Origin: Kalaharituber pfeilii
Taxonomy: Eukaryota > Ascomycota > Pezizomycetes > Pezizales > Pezizaceae
Length of the DNA: 64,000 bases
Assembly (NCBI GenBank): GCA_015179045.1
Contig: WHUZ01000016.1
Location: forward strand, 857,810 to 921,809
Reading direction: 5' to 3'
Shown here: in pieces, positions 37,935-49,420 of the stretch
Layout: each line of letters begins with the position of its first letter
How positions within the stretch are numbered: position 1 is the stretch's first letter
The notes under the pieces: model-generated
Told to the model about the DNA's origin: nothing
Databases searched by the model: none
The model's input: the letters and a program-made list of their open reading frames with translations, nothing else
Program-made: the position numbers and the translations under genes

Positions 37935-37995
37935 TTTTTTTTTTTTTTTTTTTTAAATCACATAACCCCGCTTGTAGCACGTGGCCATGGCAGGG
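37935..37995 (-). mobile_element. Minimal (61 bp) 3'-end LINE insertion with TSD
   Basis: On the minus strand it reads CCCTGCCATGGC... AAGCGGGGTTATGTGAT and then about 20 A residues. It is bracketed by a perfect 15-bp direct repeat TCTTCGAATCTGATT (+ strand) at 37920-37934 and 37996-38010. The first base of the insert is at essentially the same place in the tail as in the 60-bp copy at 159-218. Confidence 0.85.
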
Positions 37996-38010
37996 TCTTC
38001 GAATCTGATT

Positions 38011-39270
38011 GGGGGTAGTGATACTGTAGGCAGTGCTACAAAGCTTGATAATTACAACCTCTTTGTAGTCGCAGGAATTCTAAAAGTATCTGCCGACCGA
38101 TGCCTCACCTGGATAGTGCACTCAGTTCACGGGACGTTGCACGATTGACTTTACACGTGCGTGCATATGCACTTACCGGCATCCACTTCATGGTATGCAG
38201 CCCCCACGACTGGGATGCATCCATCGCCCGATCATCGTGCATTCACATGTAAACGCACATGCACAACCTTTCCCGGACCCCCAATTCCTGTGATCAGCAT
38301 CCTATATTCACTATCCACTATCTTGAGGCGAGTGCGGTAAGGAGGGCGGCACCGGCTAAGGCGCCGTGCGGTGAGCTGGCAGCATCGCTTCCATGCAACC
38401 ATCACCTATACCACTAAATCTTTTCCATCACATCCCCTACTAGCGCTGCATCAGTACGTTCGCCTTGAATTTCAATCCAACAATTTCCTTTACAGGAGTA
38501 ATTTACAAAAGGAGTTGGGTGAACTTGAACACTCAGGCAAGGGGCCCGGGAATGAAGATGTGGGATTCCAGGATTTGGATTATACATTATTGCGATTTTG
38601 ATCTAGACTACGAGCTCCTCCTACGCAGGAAATAACAATGACTAGAGCGGATGATGAGTTAGGTGTTATGCTTCACCAGCCCATCTGGCGTCAAATGGGT
38701 ACTGGTACTGGTTGACGGTGACACATACATTTATATTCTATTATGCGATTCACATTGTGCCATGTTTTGTGGGATGGGGTTGAGGTGTGAGATGGGTAGT
38801 ATGGTGGCACTGCATAGAGGTATTGACTGGACGCTGTTCAAATGAGAATTTATTCCAGGGCCGGAATCGTGGCGTGATGGGACTGCCACAATTTCTAGAG
38901 TCACATGTCACGTAGAGTCAAAGCAATGATGTTTGTGATGCTGGGATGCTGCAATACTCGGATCCCCCAATGAATGATCATGCTGCACGCCTGCAAGAAC
39001 AGGACACGCCTACAAGTTCGCTTGGCCTCTGGAGCCAGACCCGAATATAATCACGTGGTTTTGAGTACCATGCCTGCGGAAACGTCAGAAGTGCTCAGCA
39101 TCCATCCATGGAACGTTTGATGTCACCCACGTTTTATGCATGCATGCATTGAGCCGAACGCATATATAGTGTAGATCTATGCATCCGATCAATCAAGTGC
39201 CGCAGACCGTGCATGGCCCGTCTGCAAGGCTTAAAAATAACAAAACTAATAATTGGATAGCTCTGCAGTA
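38011..39270. other. Gene-free region
   Basis: No gene recognised. It contains ATGCATGC-type palindromes near 39130-39150. Confidence 0.45.
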
Positions 39271-39318
39271 GCTCTTATCTCTATATAAAAGGAGGATGTA
39301 TAATATAGAGATAAGAGC
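39271..39318. repeat. Perfect 15-bp hairpin
   Basis: GCTCTTATCTCTATA at 39271-39285 is the exact reverse complement of 39304-39318, with an 18-nt spacer. It could be a small stem-loop or the core of a decayed MITE. Confidence 0.8.
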
Positions 39319-39945
39319 AGGTAAAAATCGATGTGATTATGATATACATCGAAGGCAGCGCTGCGAGTTCGTATGTGCCGAGCCGAACAAAGTCGCGTGT
39401 GAGAGAACATTGAATTGTGTGACAATTGGGAAGGCCTAGGGTATGCTTTGCTGTCAGTGGCGCCCCTTTTTGAACTGAGAGTGCAATGCCAACCTGATAT
39501 ATTCCCAGTACGTTACACGAGGGCATGGCTTGAGAACTTGCAGATGCGTGCACATTGTTGCCGAATTCTGTATGAGTACATCTTATGTAGGTCCCTGCCT
39601 GGTACGGCACGGCACTGCATCCCGCGGTGCAGCTTGATTGATGAGTGACGTTGGATAAATTGCGATTTCAGATATAGACGTATCTATATCACTGAATATA
39701 TATCCAACTGTACATATGTAATGTTGTGTGACTTCATGAGGTTTATGTTGGTTCCTTAGATTACCCTCAGCTGTACCTGAGCTCTTGCTTACTTTGTTTC
39801 TAGACTGTGTTCTTTGTGCTTAGTAAGCTCAATCTAAGTACTATGTACTTACTAAAGTATAGTCTCATACTAAAGTAGTAGTCATATGTACAAACCTTGA
39901 CGATCCTTGACGGTTTTTTCAATTTATCATACATACAAAAATTAG

Positions 39946-40328
39946 CTATACCGGACACCCAGTTAAACCGGACCGGACAACAAAACTATAGAGTTTTAAA
40001 TTCAAAATACATACAAACTAACTAGCTGAACTGGATGAAGGCCTCAACCATGAAACTTCTTTTGTACCTTCTGTGGGTTATAGTGGTATTATTGAAGTAT
40101 TCTCAATATCTTGAATTCAATGTTCAAAGGTCTGTAACATCTTGGGAGATTGAGAAGAGAATACCCCGCCGAATACTAGTCTCCAGGCATATTGTATCTC
40201 TCAATTGGCTTACTAAGTTCTTTACCCCCCCTGGCAGGCACCTCTGCAAAATTTGTTACACTAGACGCTAGGTTAAACCGGGCAGAAAGTGTTGGATTTT
40301 GGTCGCCCGGTATAGCAAGGTGTAACTG
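39946..40328. mobile_element. Pogo-like non-autonomous element remnant
   Basis: The right end (40309-40328) read inward is CAGTTACACCTTGCTATACC, a pogo-type terminus followed by a TA target site at 40329-40330. The left side has the matching CTATACCGG at 39946-39954 but the outer CAGTTACACCTTG is degraded or lost. Both ends also carry GTTAAACCGG motifs. There is no transposase. I infer a decayed MITE of about 380 bp. Confidence 0.45.
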
Positions 40329-40330
40329 TA

Positions 40331-41044
40331 AACGCTCTCACTGTTCTCATAGATAGAGCTGCGTGAGACATACTAGACGTCCTCTCTGCCTTTCAGCAAT
40401 CCTCAGGTAAAATCAACAAAATATCAATAAATTACAAGGAAAATCTTAGACCGCCTAATTAACTATCACAGAGTTCAGATCCTTTCTCAAGAATTCAAAT
40501 CAATACATTCTTGCTATGATTTTTATCGGCGGGGGAGGGAGACGGGTTATCTCTGCTGCATGTCTCACGGACACAAGAGATAATTCGTGTCTTCTCTATC
40601 TCTTGGGGTTGCGAGACATGCAGCCGAGCGGACCCCCATAACAAGAAACTCAAACAGCCCAACAAAAAAAAATTCTCCGATTTGAATTCTGAGAGCAGAT
40701 TTGGAAGCTTTGGTGTTGATTCATGGAATTTATTATTTTCCATTCTTTTTTTTTTTGAGTTAAGTAGTTAACAATTACTAAACGGTGGTGCCATGGGGTT
40801 GGCTGGCTGCATGTCACGATTCCCAAGTATTCAACCTCCACTTAACTATGCATATGCGTATGCATTGACCTCTATTATGGAAGAATAGGAAGGGATCGGC
40901 GCACATGCACTGCATTGACCTCCTTTAGGTACGTAGTAGGAAATGGTCGGTTTTGCATTATCAAAGGGGAATTACATGCGATATTGTACCGGATCAGCGC
41001 ACAAATCAAGAACATGGTCCGCTCTAAATACTAGTGGTTGTCAC
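40331..41044. other. Gene-free region
   Basis: No gene or recognisable element. It includes A/T runs near 40663 and 40746. Confidence 0.45.
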
Positions 41045-41672
41045 TGAATAATTGAGAATGGTTATCAGAGAAAATACGCCAACCAAACTACGCAGGAACC
41101 GTGAGGTACCCCTTTTAACTCTGCGAAATTTATTAGTAAGTAAAATGAATTACCACGACTGAATGCCCTACACATCCCCGCAATATACGTGTATCGACTT
41201 TACATGCAGCATGCCCATCTAAGTCGAAGAGCTGTAATACAGCAAGAGCTCAGGAGCAATGTAAAAGCTATCATGATGCTCATGGTTCTTGATTCAGATG
41301 CAGACTCCAACTCAGATTTGGAGGTAATGGCCAAAGATACACTTCTTATGTCAATACAATATTTTAGGGTGAATTGACACATAAAGAAGACATAAATATG
41401 AATAGGATATGTGTACGTTATTTGTGGTTGTAGAAGGTTGATGCGAATCGAGATGTGTATACGCGAGATGATGCGGGGATATGCAGCAAAGTAGGCTACT
41501 AACCGAGCTCTAACAGCCATTTACCAGTCGATTTTGACTGGTAAAAGAACTTATGCTGGTAAGTTGCGCCACCACCAAATGGGCCAATGAACGAAGGGGC
41601 CAAGGCACTAAAAACGCCTCAGTCAAGTATAGTTAAGTATAGTAAAATGTGGTAACCATTCTCAATTATTCA
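41045..41672. repeat. Element bounded by 23-bp inverted repeats
   Basis: 41045-41067 and the reverse complement of 41650-41672 match at 22 of 23 positions (core AATAATTGAGAATGGTTA). The 580 bp between has no transposase. Near its right side is a perfect 9-bp stem with 6-nt loop (TTACCAGTC / GACTGGTAA, 41521-41544). It is probably a non-autonomous DNA transposon of unknown family. Confidence 0.5.
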
Positions 41673-43729
41673 CTACTGCTTGAATACGGTATCTACTACT
41701 TTGCTGATGGTACTCCCTACTCAAGAGTACAATCACGATTAAGATAGCTGACAGCGAGCTTAGACTTTTAGTCTCAGCACTGTCACTCGCTGGAGATGAA
41801 GGAATTGATAGTTGAGAGCGAGAGGGATAGTTGAAATGGATAGAGATATTGCCTTAATGGGTGTCACGAGCAGCTGAACTGCACTGCCACGACAGCACAG
41901 ACATCACGCTTAAAATCGGCGGCCCGGCCCCACGGGAAGAGCTGAACCGTCTGGCAGCTGAACCGCCTGGCGGGATAATGCCCAAAGCGCACTTGCTGAT
42001 TGTGTCGGAAGCTCAGAGATTCTGTCTCTATTTGTACAATCGTCAGCCGCCGGCCGTGCTAGAAGATTCTATCTCTCGCTCGTTGTATGTACCGCCCATT
42101 TCTGTTTGTTTATCTCCTTGCGTATATATAGATGGCCCATGTACATAGCTCCCCAGTCAATTCAGAAGCACAGCCTATCTCTACCTCTATAATCATGTTC
42201 GTCCCCTTCGCTCGCGCCTTGCTTATGAATCGTTGCGTCTGTAACAGCCATACCTATGAGTTTTACCCTCATATCACTACTTGTTCGCGCCGCTCGCTGC
42301 GCCTTTCCGAGAACGAGCCCTACAGTCGAGCCGGGTTTCACGATGTCGCAGATTGCAAGAATTACCAAGCAGCTTCGTGAGATTATTCGCAGGTTTTGCA
42401 GTCGCTACCGAGTTTACTGCCATGCCCACCAAAAAGACAAACCGCAGTACGAAGGGGAAAAGCTCCAGTGAGAGCAACGCCATCTGCCAGCTGTTGCCGC
42501 TTCCTCTTTACCTTCAACTTCCCCCTCATCCACGCCCTCCTCATCCACTTCCTCCTCATCCACTACTTCCTCATCCACTCCTTCCTCATCGTTGGTTTTG
42601 ATACATTCTGCGATTTTTTTCAACTGGGTTTTGGCAACCATGGTGCCAAACTATGGGATGGCTGTTATCGCATTACGGCTAGCTGCTCCCCATGCTTCAG
42701 GCGGGGTGCCAAATTAGGAGGGCAGGTCAAGGGGTGGAATTCGAGCTTTTGAGGGCTGCCTGCTACCCATTAACTATTATGTTCATCTGTTTATGCTTCC
42801 CATCCACAACAACTCGCTGAAAACCCGGGCACAGCAAGCAAACAGCTATTGAAGAAGGTAGTGCCTCAGGGTTTTCGTTGACCCCAACTACAAGCGATGG
42901 TTGTACATGCATTCTATTCCTCATTCGCTTCTCCTCACCCCTACCAGGAGCATGTTACTCTTTAAAAGCACCTTGTCCCGGCCGGCCTAAGAAAATCAGT
43001 GAGGAGGATGGAGATGCTATATAGCGGACGAGGAGACATCAGGGTAACACTCATCGGTGCTACTCAAACGCAACGATTCACGAGCGAGGCACGAGCGAAG
43101 GGAACGAGCACGATTAGAGAGATAGAGATATATCGATATATCTTACAGCTGCGTTGACCGGGGGACAGCTATGTACACGTCTCCCCCTCCTTTGGCGCTT
43201 GGCACCACTTCAGCTCCTCCCACGGCGGGGCCTTCGGTTCCCGCCATCCCTGGCACTCCCTATCCATGTGCCGCCGTTTCGCGGCTACCTCACAGCCTGC
43301 AGTCACTCTTCTCCGCCCTCCCGATCATTTTAAGCCAACTCCTGCATGGTCCCAAGGGGCTTGAGGCACCAGCAACCATTGACAAATTATTGGGGTAGCG
43401 AGCCCGGACATGTGGATGACTGCGCATCGAGAATTCCTATGATATCAATGACAACTGGGACCGCCGCCGGCGGGAGGTGGCACGTAGGTGGAATTGCTAC
43501 CCAGCCTCTCCAGTTGGCTGTATCGCAGAGATACTGGACCCTTCCGACGCTCACAGTCTATTGGAAAGTTACAGCAATTACTCACACGAGGACCGTTCCA
43601 GCCTTTGGAAGGTTCACGTAATACTACTACTCTGCCATTAAGATCTGCGCGGCCTTCTTCTTCATCCCCCTCTCGCGGAACAGAACTAACGACGATTCCA
43701 TAAAAGAATGACGCCATTTTGGTCGGACA
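41673..43729. other. Gene-free region with an acidic-coding-like 12-bp repeat
   Basis: No gene is recognised. On the minus strand 42414-42641 is a 75-codon ATG-started frame with repeated Asp-Glu-Glu-Val/Gly units encoded by CTCATCCAC/TCCTC-type repeats at about 42525-42590. The + strand frame at 42336-42471 (Met-Ser-Gln-Ile..., Arg-rich) overlaps it partly. Either could be a small gene or gene relic, but no domain or splice structure could be confirmed. Confidence 0.3.
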
Positions 43730-43916
43730 TTGTCAGGGTCCAACCAACGGGAGAACCCGAAACTAGGCCTACGTCAGCTATGGGTATTCTACCTCATACC
43801 CGTGCTGAAACACGCAGGCCATCACGTTCCCCTGCTGAAGTCTATGCAACCAGTGCACTTGAAGCTATCCTTTCTGTGCAAGGAATGTACAGCACTGAGG
43901 AACACCCAGCACGACG
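43730..43916 (+). pseudogene. Left part of a coding relic split by a LINE
   Basis: An open frame here (ending LRNTQHD) runs into the LINE at 43917. If the LINE and one copy of the 10-bp duplication CAGCACGACG are removed, the frame continues without a break into 45461 (GTHGLLELVSGVENELRSAR, then a stop). The protein family is not recognised; a decayed transposon gene is possible. Confidence 0.3.
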
Positions 43917-45450
43917 AACAGGGTGGGCAGGGCGAGAGACTAGCGGGGGCGGTGGCGGGTTTGGGAAACAGGGACTGGGGGATGAGCCGGAAGAGCTGGA
44001 GACAGGTCTATACGGGCATGATCAGAGCGGTAGCATTGTGGGGGAGTGAGATAGGGTGGAGAGGGCAGAAGGAGTGGAGGAAGGAGATGGAAAAAGTTCA
44101 GCTGCAGGCATTGAAGAAGGCAGCTGGGGGAGGAAGAGGTACAGGGGCGGAAGGAGTGAATGCAGTGTGTGGAGTGGAAGATGTGGGGACGATCCTGGAA
44201 GGAGCGCAGGCGAGAGCGATGGTGCAAGAGGTGGAGGCGCCTCGGAACTGGCTGAACTCTGCACAGGAGATTTCAGGAAGGGGAACGAGGAGTGGGAGGA
44301 GGAGGCCAGAAATTGGAGAGACTGGGGGGTGCAGTGGGCCCTGGGGGAAGAAGATGGATATGAAACAGTCCTAGACTGCTGGCACGGACAGTGGGCAAGG
44401 TTCATGGAGGAGGAGGGAGAGATCTCATGGGGAGGGGAGTGTGAGAAGACAGAGGTGGAGTGCGCGGAGAGGTTGGGGAGAAAGGGAGGGGGGAGAGAAG
44501 AATGAGAGACCTCGGTGGAGGAGGCTGGAAGGGAGAGGGCGGTCCTCTTCTCAGACGGCAGCAAAATCGAGAGCAGCAGGGTGGGGGCAGGAGCATGGGG
44601 AAGGTCGGCGGCAGTGGCAGAAGTGGTGGGGAGAACAGCGACAATGTTTGACGGAGAGGTGAGGGGGGTGAGAAAAGCTTTGGAGAGCGTGGAGGAAGAT
44701 GTCCCACTCCTGATATGTTTGGATTCGGAAGGGGCTGTCAGGGCGATTCAGAAAGCAGGCAGGGAAGGCAGGGGGAAGACTGAGGATGTGAGAGAGGTGG
44801 TGAACGGGGTTGCTAGGAGAAAGAGAAGGGGGGGAGAGGCGAAACTGATGTGGGTGAAAGCTCACATCGGAATTGCTGGCAATGAGAGGGCGGACGAGAT
44901 GGCGAAGAAGGGGACGGCGCAGAAGGGGAGAGAGGTGGCCACCGGGAGCAGGGTGCGCCAGAAGATAAAAGTGTGGAGAAAGGAGAGGAGAGAGATAGAG
45001 GGGTTTGGAGGGGGGAAGGTTATGGAGTGGAATAGGTGGTGACATCAAATTTCACTGTCTTGGGTCTAGAGAGGAGGTGTGCGGTGTGGATGAAGAAACT
45101 GCGGGTGACTGAATCAGACAAGTGCAGGTGCGGGGAGGCGCAGACAGGGGAGCACCTCGCCTTTCGATGCAGTCACCAGAAGGGTCGTCCAGAAGGTTTC
45201 GGGGAATGGAAGGATACGGAAAAGAACTGGAAGAGGACGGCGGAGAATGGGGAGGAGTATGATGCTTTGGAGAATTTCTTTTCCGGGATTAAATTTTAGA
45301 AGATAGGGGGGCGGGGGTAATGGCGAGATGAGGTCATGTATGTAGAAATTTCTGTTAGCCTGTCTCCGGGCTATGAGGGCTTGCCCAGGGACCCTGCCAT
45401 GGCTGCGTGCTACAAGCGGGGTTATGTGATAAAAAAAAAAAAAAAAAACG
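43917..45450 (+). mobile_element. 5'-truncated LINE, family 1 (RT thumb + RNase H + tail)
   Basis: The first 300 codons carry a reverse-transcriptase C-terminal (thumb) region: GMSRKSWRQVYTGMIRAVAL, then QARAM. A separate frame (44515-45042) is a complete RNase H domain with all four acidic positions: LFSDGS, DGEVRGVRKALE, CLDSEGAV and GNERADEMAK, with WVKAHIGIAGN. A downstream CxC...H...C knuckle (CRCGEAQTGEHLAFRC) follows. The order RT-RNase H-CCHC is typical of Tad-like fungal LINEs. A frameshift separates RT and RNase H near 44240-44280. The 3' end has the tail AAGCGGGGTTATGTGAT and 18 A. CAGCACGACG occurs at 43907-43916 and 45451-45460 as a likely TSD. GC-rich and not RIP-mutated. Confidence 0.8.
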
Positions 45451-45460
45451 CAGCACGACG

Positions 45461-45837
45461 GAACTCATGGTCTCCTAGAACTAGTGTCTGGGGTCGAGAA
45501 TGAGCTGCGTTCTGCCCGATAAGTTTTGGGAACAAGACCAGTTGTTGAAGTCTAGTAACTCAGCTATCTGCAGACTCATTGGAACCTTTGATTCTTTTCA
45601 AGCTAACAAAGGATTAATTGAAAGTTCGAGACAAGCAACATTCAGAACCAAAGTATCTCAACAGTTAATTCGTCGCAATATAGTAGTGAAGACAGCATCT
45701 AATTCAGCTGTAACGAATTTGACACATCCAGAGTATGGGGGTAGATGGTTACGGGAGCAGCGCTGTCTAGCTATTGATAGCCACCAAGTCCTAGATCCGG
45801 TCCTCTCATAAGTGCAGACAGAGTATCAATATACTCC
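45461..45837 (+). pseudogene. Right part of a coding relic
   Basis: It contains a 103-codon frame (45500-45811, ATG start) rich in Ser/Thr/Asn/Gln, with lower GC than the flanking LINEs. The family is not recognised. It lies between two LINE tails and appears to be older host or transposon DNA into which the LINEs inserted. Similar AT-richer coding-like sequence resumes at 46117. Confidence 0.25.
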
Positions 45838-46097
45838 CTGCGCGTCCACAGTGGGAGGATATAGAGCAAGGGAAGTGGGCGGAGAGGCAGGAGAATGGTG
45901 AAGAGGTGGACATCCTGGAGCAACTGTTTCACTCCCTGAAGGCATAGAGACGTGGGGGGTGGGGGTGGGGACTCATGTAGATTGTGGAGATCTTTCCTTA
46001 TGCTTGCCTCCAAGCATTGAAGGCTTCGGCCCAGGGGCCCTGCCATGGCGAACAGCTGTAAGCGGGGTTATGTGATTATTAAAAAATAAAAATAAAA
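45838..46097 (+). mobile_element. Truncated LINE, family 1, 3' end
   Basis: The 3' portion reads GGCTTCGGCCCAGGGG, CCCTGCCATGGC, then GTAAGCGGGGTTATGTGAT and an A-rich tail (46076-46098). The upstream, G-rich part is alignable to the C-terminus and 3' UTR of the copy ending at 45448. The 5' boundary is approximate; I could not define a target-site duplication. Confidence 0.6.
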
Positions 46098-46755
46098 AGG
46101 TCAAAAATACGTGTGCTTCTGTGTTAGAATTAAAGGAGAGTCAAGAAGGAACAGTGGATCATTTTTTGTCATTTTTTCCTACCTCACAATCTACTATCTT
46201 TATCATTTTAGAGCTTATACCGGAACATCTACTAGATGATTCAAGATTATCAATAATTCTTACAGTTCTAAAATCAGATACTATGGCACTTTTTTTTTTT
46301 TTTTTTGCATGATTCTTCAACCCCTAAAGATCATACTGCTACAGAATCAATGACGTACCAAAAGTCAATCGTAAAGCAAGAGAGTCCAGAAGGGACGACT
46401 TTTATTAGTCGAAAAGTAGAGTACTAACAGGTAAGAGTCCTTAAGTTAAGAAACATTCACCTATAATGCTAATATCATGTCAGAGTCTTCCCACTATGGA
46501 GGGTAAGCACACTCACAAGATTATAACTACTCCATCTCCTTGATCCGGAGTACAGCAACAAAATACTCAAATTAAGATTTCGCCACAATCTCCGCTATGC
46601 AAGCATCTTCGCTCATTCAGCAAACGAGTCCATCGCTCTGTATCGCAAATTATACAGCAACCTAATGCGGCACTAAGTGCGGAGTCGCTTCTAGAAACGG
46701 CAACTGGTATGTATATTTACTTATATACTTTTTTGTTTTATTTTTAGAAGAAAAG
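46098..46755. other. Gene-free relic DNA
   Basis: The segment is AT-richer and has a T17 run at 46290-46307. Two coding-like stretches (LKESQEGTVDHF near 46127 and a similar KQESPEGTTF near 46376) resemble each other but are full of stops. No family is recognised. Confidence 0.3.
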
Positions 46756-46759
46756 AAAA

Positions 46760-47830
46760 CTCGTATGCCGCCCTATGGGCTACGACGAGATTCAATACAT
46801 AGGAGATAATAAAAGATAAGGAAAAATTAACATAACATGAATAGCATAACGTAGATACGTAGATAAAAACCCCGAGTCCCATGAGAAGTTATCTCTCTAT
46901 CCACCTCACCAATTCCACCGGGGGGCCCCTTTCTCCTTCCTCTGTGCCTGGTGGCCTGTATATCGCTTTCAATCCTCCTGACCATCTCCTCCTCCTCCTC
47001 ACACCACCTACATTCCGGACTGTCTGCTTTACCCTCTTTGTACCTCCACACCTTTAGGCCATTTCCTCCCAGAAGGCTTGCCAACCCAGTCTCTGCATCG
47101 GCCTATAATCCAGGCCCAGTCTGTTTCTCTCCTTAGCTGGCAGTGCTTTGGTCGCCATGCGCATCCCACCTTCTGTGACCACCTCGTCCTGGTATGGGAG
47201 GAAGGTTACTATTTTAGCCACCTTGTCTGCCTCTTCATTTTCTCTTATCCCCTTGTGTCCTTTGTCCCAGATTACTGCTGCATCCAGACCTCCCCGCACT
47301 ATCCTTCCTTCCCATGCACTGCTCACCAGACGGCTGGCTCCGTCCGGGGTTGGCTTCCCTTCGCAATCTCCTCCAACTTGGTGACGGCCACTTGCGAGTC
47401 TGAGATGATTTGTAACTCTGCATCAGTGCATCCCCTGTCTCTGGGGCTTTGGCCATGGCTATCTGCTCTGCGTCGTTGATTGCGTGGAGGTTAGAGGTTA
47501 GCCTGCCACCTCGCCGGTCTCCTGCCCCGGTCCTCCCCTCAATCCCGCTGCCAACTGTGTATATCTCTGTCCATCCTTCATCTTCTGCATTTGTGATCTT
47601 CCTAGTATGGCCAGTGGGAGTGGCTCCTTCCAATCCAAGGTGCCCCTTAGGTAAATGTGGTTCTCCTGTTCCTCCCTTAGTCTCTCTCCTTCAAATCTCA
47701 ATGCCCTGCCTTCAACCCTGGTAATTTTTCCTCTATGAATGTATGTATTGATTCCAGGTTTGTGATGCCTTCAACTATGCCACGCCGTGTACCCCATGGT
47801 GCGCCGGTTATTGTTCTCTGAGCTTCCTCT
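46760..47830 (-). mobile_element. Truncated LINE, family 2 (RNase H region)
   Basis: On the minus strand it shows the RNase H start as IYTVGSGIEG (first Asp changed to Val), NDAEQIAMAKA, then a later frame with KGHKGIRENEEADKVAK, followed by GLDYRPMQRLGW and the CRWCEEEEE knuckle region. It is broken by several frameshifts. Its 3' UTR (CGTAGCCCATAGGGCGGCAT on the minus strand, near 46770-46790) matches the family-2 copy at 61442-62169. It ends in an A-rich, not pure, tail. Boundaries are approximate. Confidence 0.7.
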
Positions 47831-48471
47831 CCGCTGGGTTACTTATTACTTTGAATTTATGCTAATACATCAGTATATATAGATCCCTCAAGCTCTATTG
47901 ATGCTAATGTTGCTCTCAGCGAACCTGTAGGTATGTTGTAGATATCTATTATTGAGTTACATATGCCCCAGGAGCAAACTCAGCTTGCTGGGGAATGGTG
48001 GGTTGATAACAAGCCGGCAAGGGCCTCTTCCCTGATTAGGAGTTTCCCAATCATTGCCGCGAATAATGCCAATTATTTTGCGTCTAGACTAACTGTTGCG
48101 CTGCGCCATAGTTATCTAGCATACATTGTTTCTTGTATGCCAAGCATAGCAGCTCGACAGCTCCACAGGCATGGCGGGTACACATACACTCGCGAGGCGT
48201 GCCGCGGATGCTGGCGAAGATTCAACAGCAGCATACACCACCGTTCACTATAGCAGAATAGATTATTGAGGTAACAGGTTAGCTGTTTTCATCTTGGGCA
48301 AATTGAGCAGGTCCAGCATGTTGAGCGATGCATATTTAGCATGTTGAACGCATGCATGTATGAGATATTGAGCATATTTCGCGTCTTAAGCCCTCACATG
48401 AGATATTGGGCACATTGAGGATGTTGAGAACGCGTTATGTTCCCTAGACGGGTAGTTCTTAACTACTTGGC
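47831..48471. other. Gene-free region
   Basis: No gene recognised. Between 48300 and 48430 short degenerate repeats of CATGTTGAG and GATATTGAGCAT type recur. Confidence 0.4.
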
Positions 48472-49189
48472 TTTTCACCACAAAGCGACGTACACCACGT
48501 CACGACATACGTTTTTACACCAAAACTGAGCATGCGCGACAACATACTGTATAAGTCGCTTCATGGTGAAAGACAGTATGCATAATTGTTGCGGTGCGGT
48601 TGTAGTCTCGTGCCCTGCAGTCGTTGCAATGGACTTTGACTTTTCGACTTTTGCCCATTTGTAACCCTAGGCCGCCATAAGCATGTCAAACCGAGCGAAA
48701 TCGACTCCCTGCTCACTAACGCCCTCCTCATTTATATGCAGTCGAAAAAAAAAAAGAACGAACAAACCAAGCGAGATGTTTAGACAATGAAATAAGTGGC
48801 CAAATATGCAGCGAAAATGGGCAGCAAAACAAACAGGCAATCCGGGCACACATCGGCGAAACAATAAGCGCTCAAAAATTAAAAAAAAAAATTAAGGAGT
48901 CCGCATCCCACCAAGCAAGGATTTCCCGACCCGGGTCGGACAATCAGTGTTTTCATCAATCGACAGGTATACCTCGCATCAGACCTCCTTATGAGCATGA
49001 CGGGCGCTCGTATGAGTATACTGCCTAAAAGCTATTTTCGCCGTACGCCTGTATCACCTGCGATACGTATCCACAGCTACCAACAATAACAAAACAAAAA
49101 AGATAGCTAAAACTGTTCGGTACACTAGCAGTTACATCCAACGCATTTAATACATTAGCTGGTGGCACGCGGGCTCGCCTCCACCTTGG

Positions 49190-49420
49190 CCGTGCAAGGC
49201 GTAATACCCCAAGATCAGCTACCCCTGTCACCCACCGAATATAGCTTCGATTTGGACAATATATCACCAGAAGACTGCGAGGAGTTTTTCCGCTTTTCGC
49301 GAGAAGAAATTTACACAATCCTGCCATATCAAATATTGCTGGAGATATCAACCCTGTCCGGAAATGGCATTTTGCTTGGTATTATACCGGCTAGCAGCAT
49401 CCAATCGCTATAAAGAAAAC
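49190..49420 (+). pseudogene. Harbinger-like DDE transposase N-terminal fragment
   Basis: The frame reads ISPEDCEEFFRFSREEIYTI, then shifts by one frame into AFCLVLYRLAASNRYKE. This order (Phe-Arg-Phe followed by Glu-Glu-Ile, then A/L-F/L-C-L-L-R-L-A ... N-R-Y/W) is the conserved N-terminal block of fungal Harbinger-type DDE endonucleases. The DDE catalytic core itself is not present. Confidence 0.5.
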
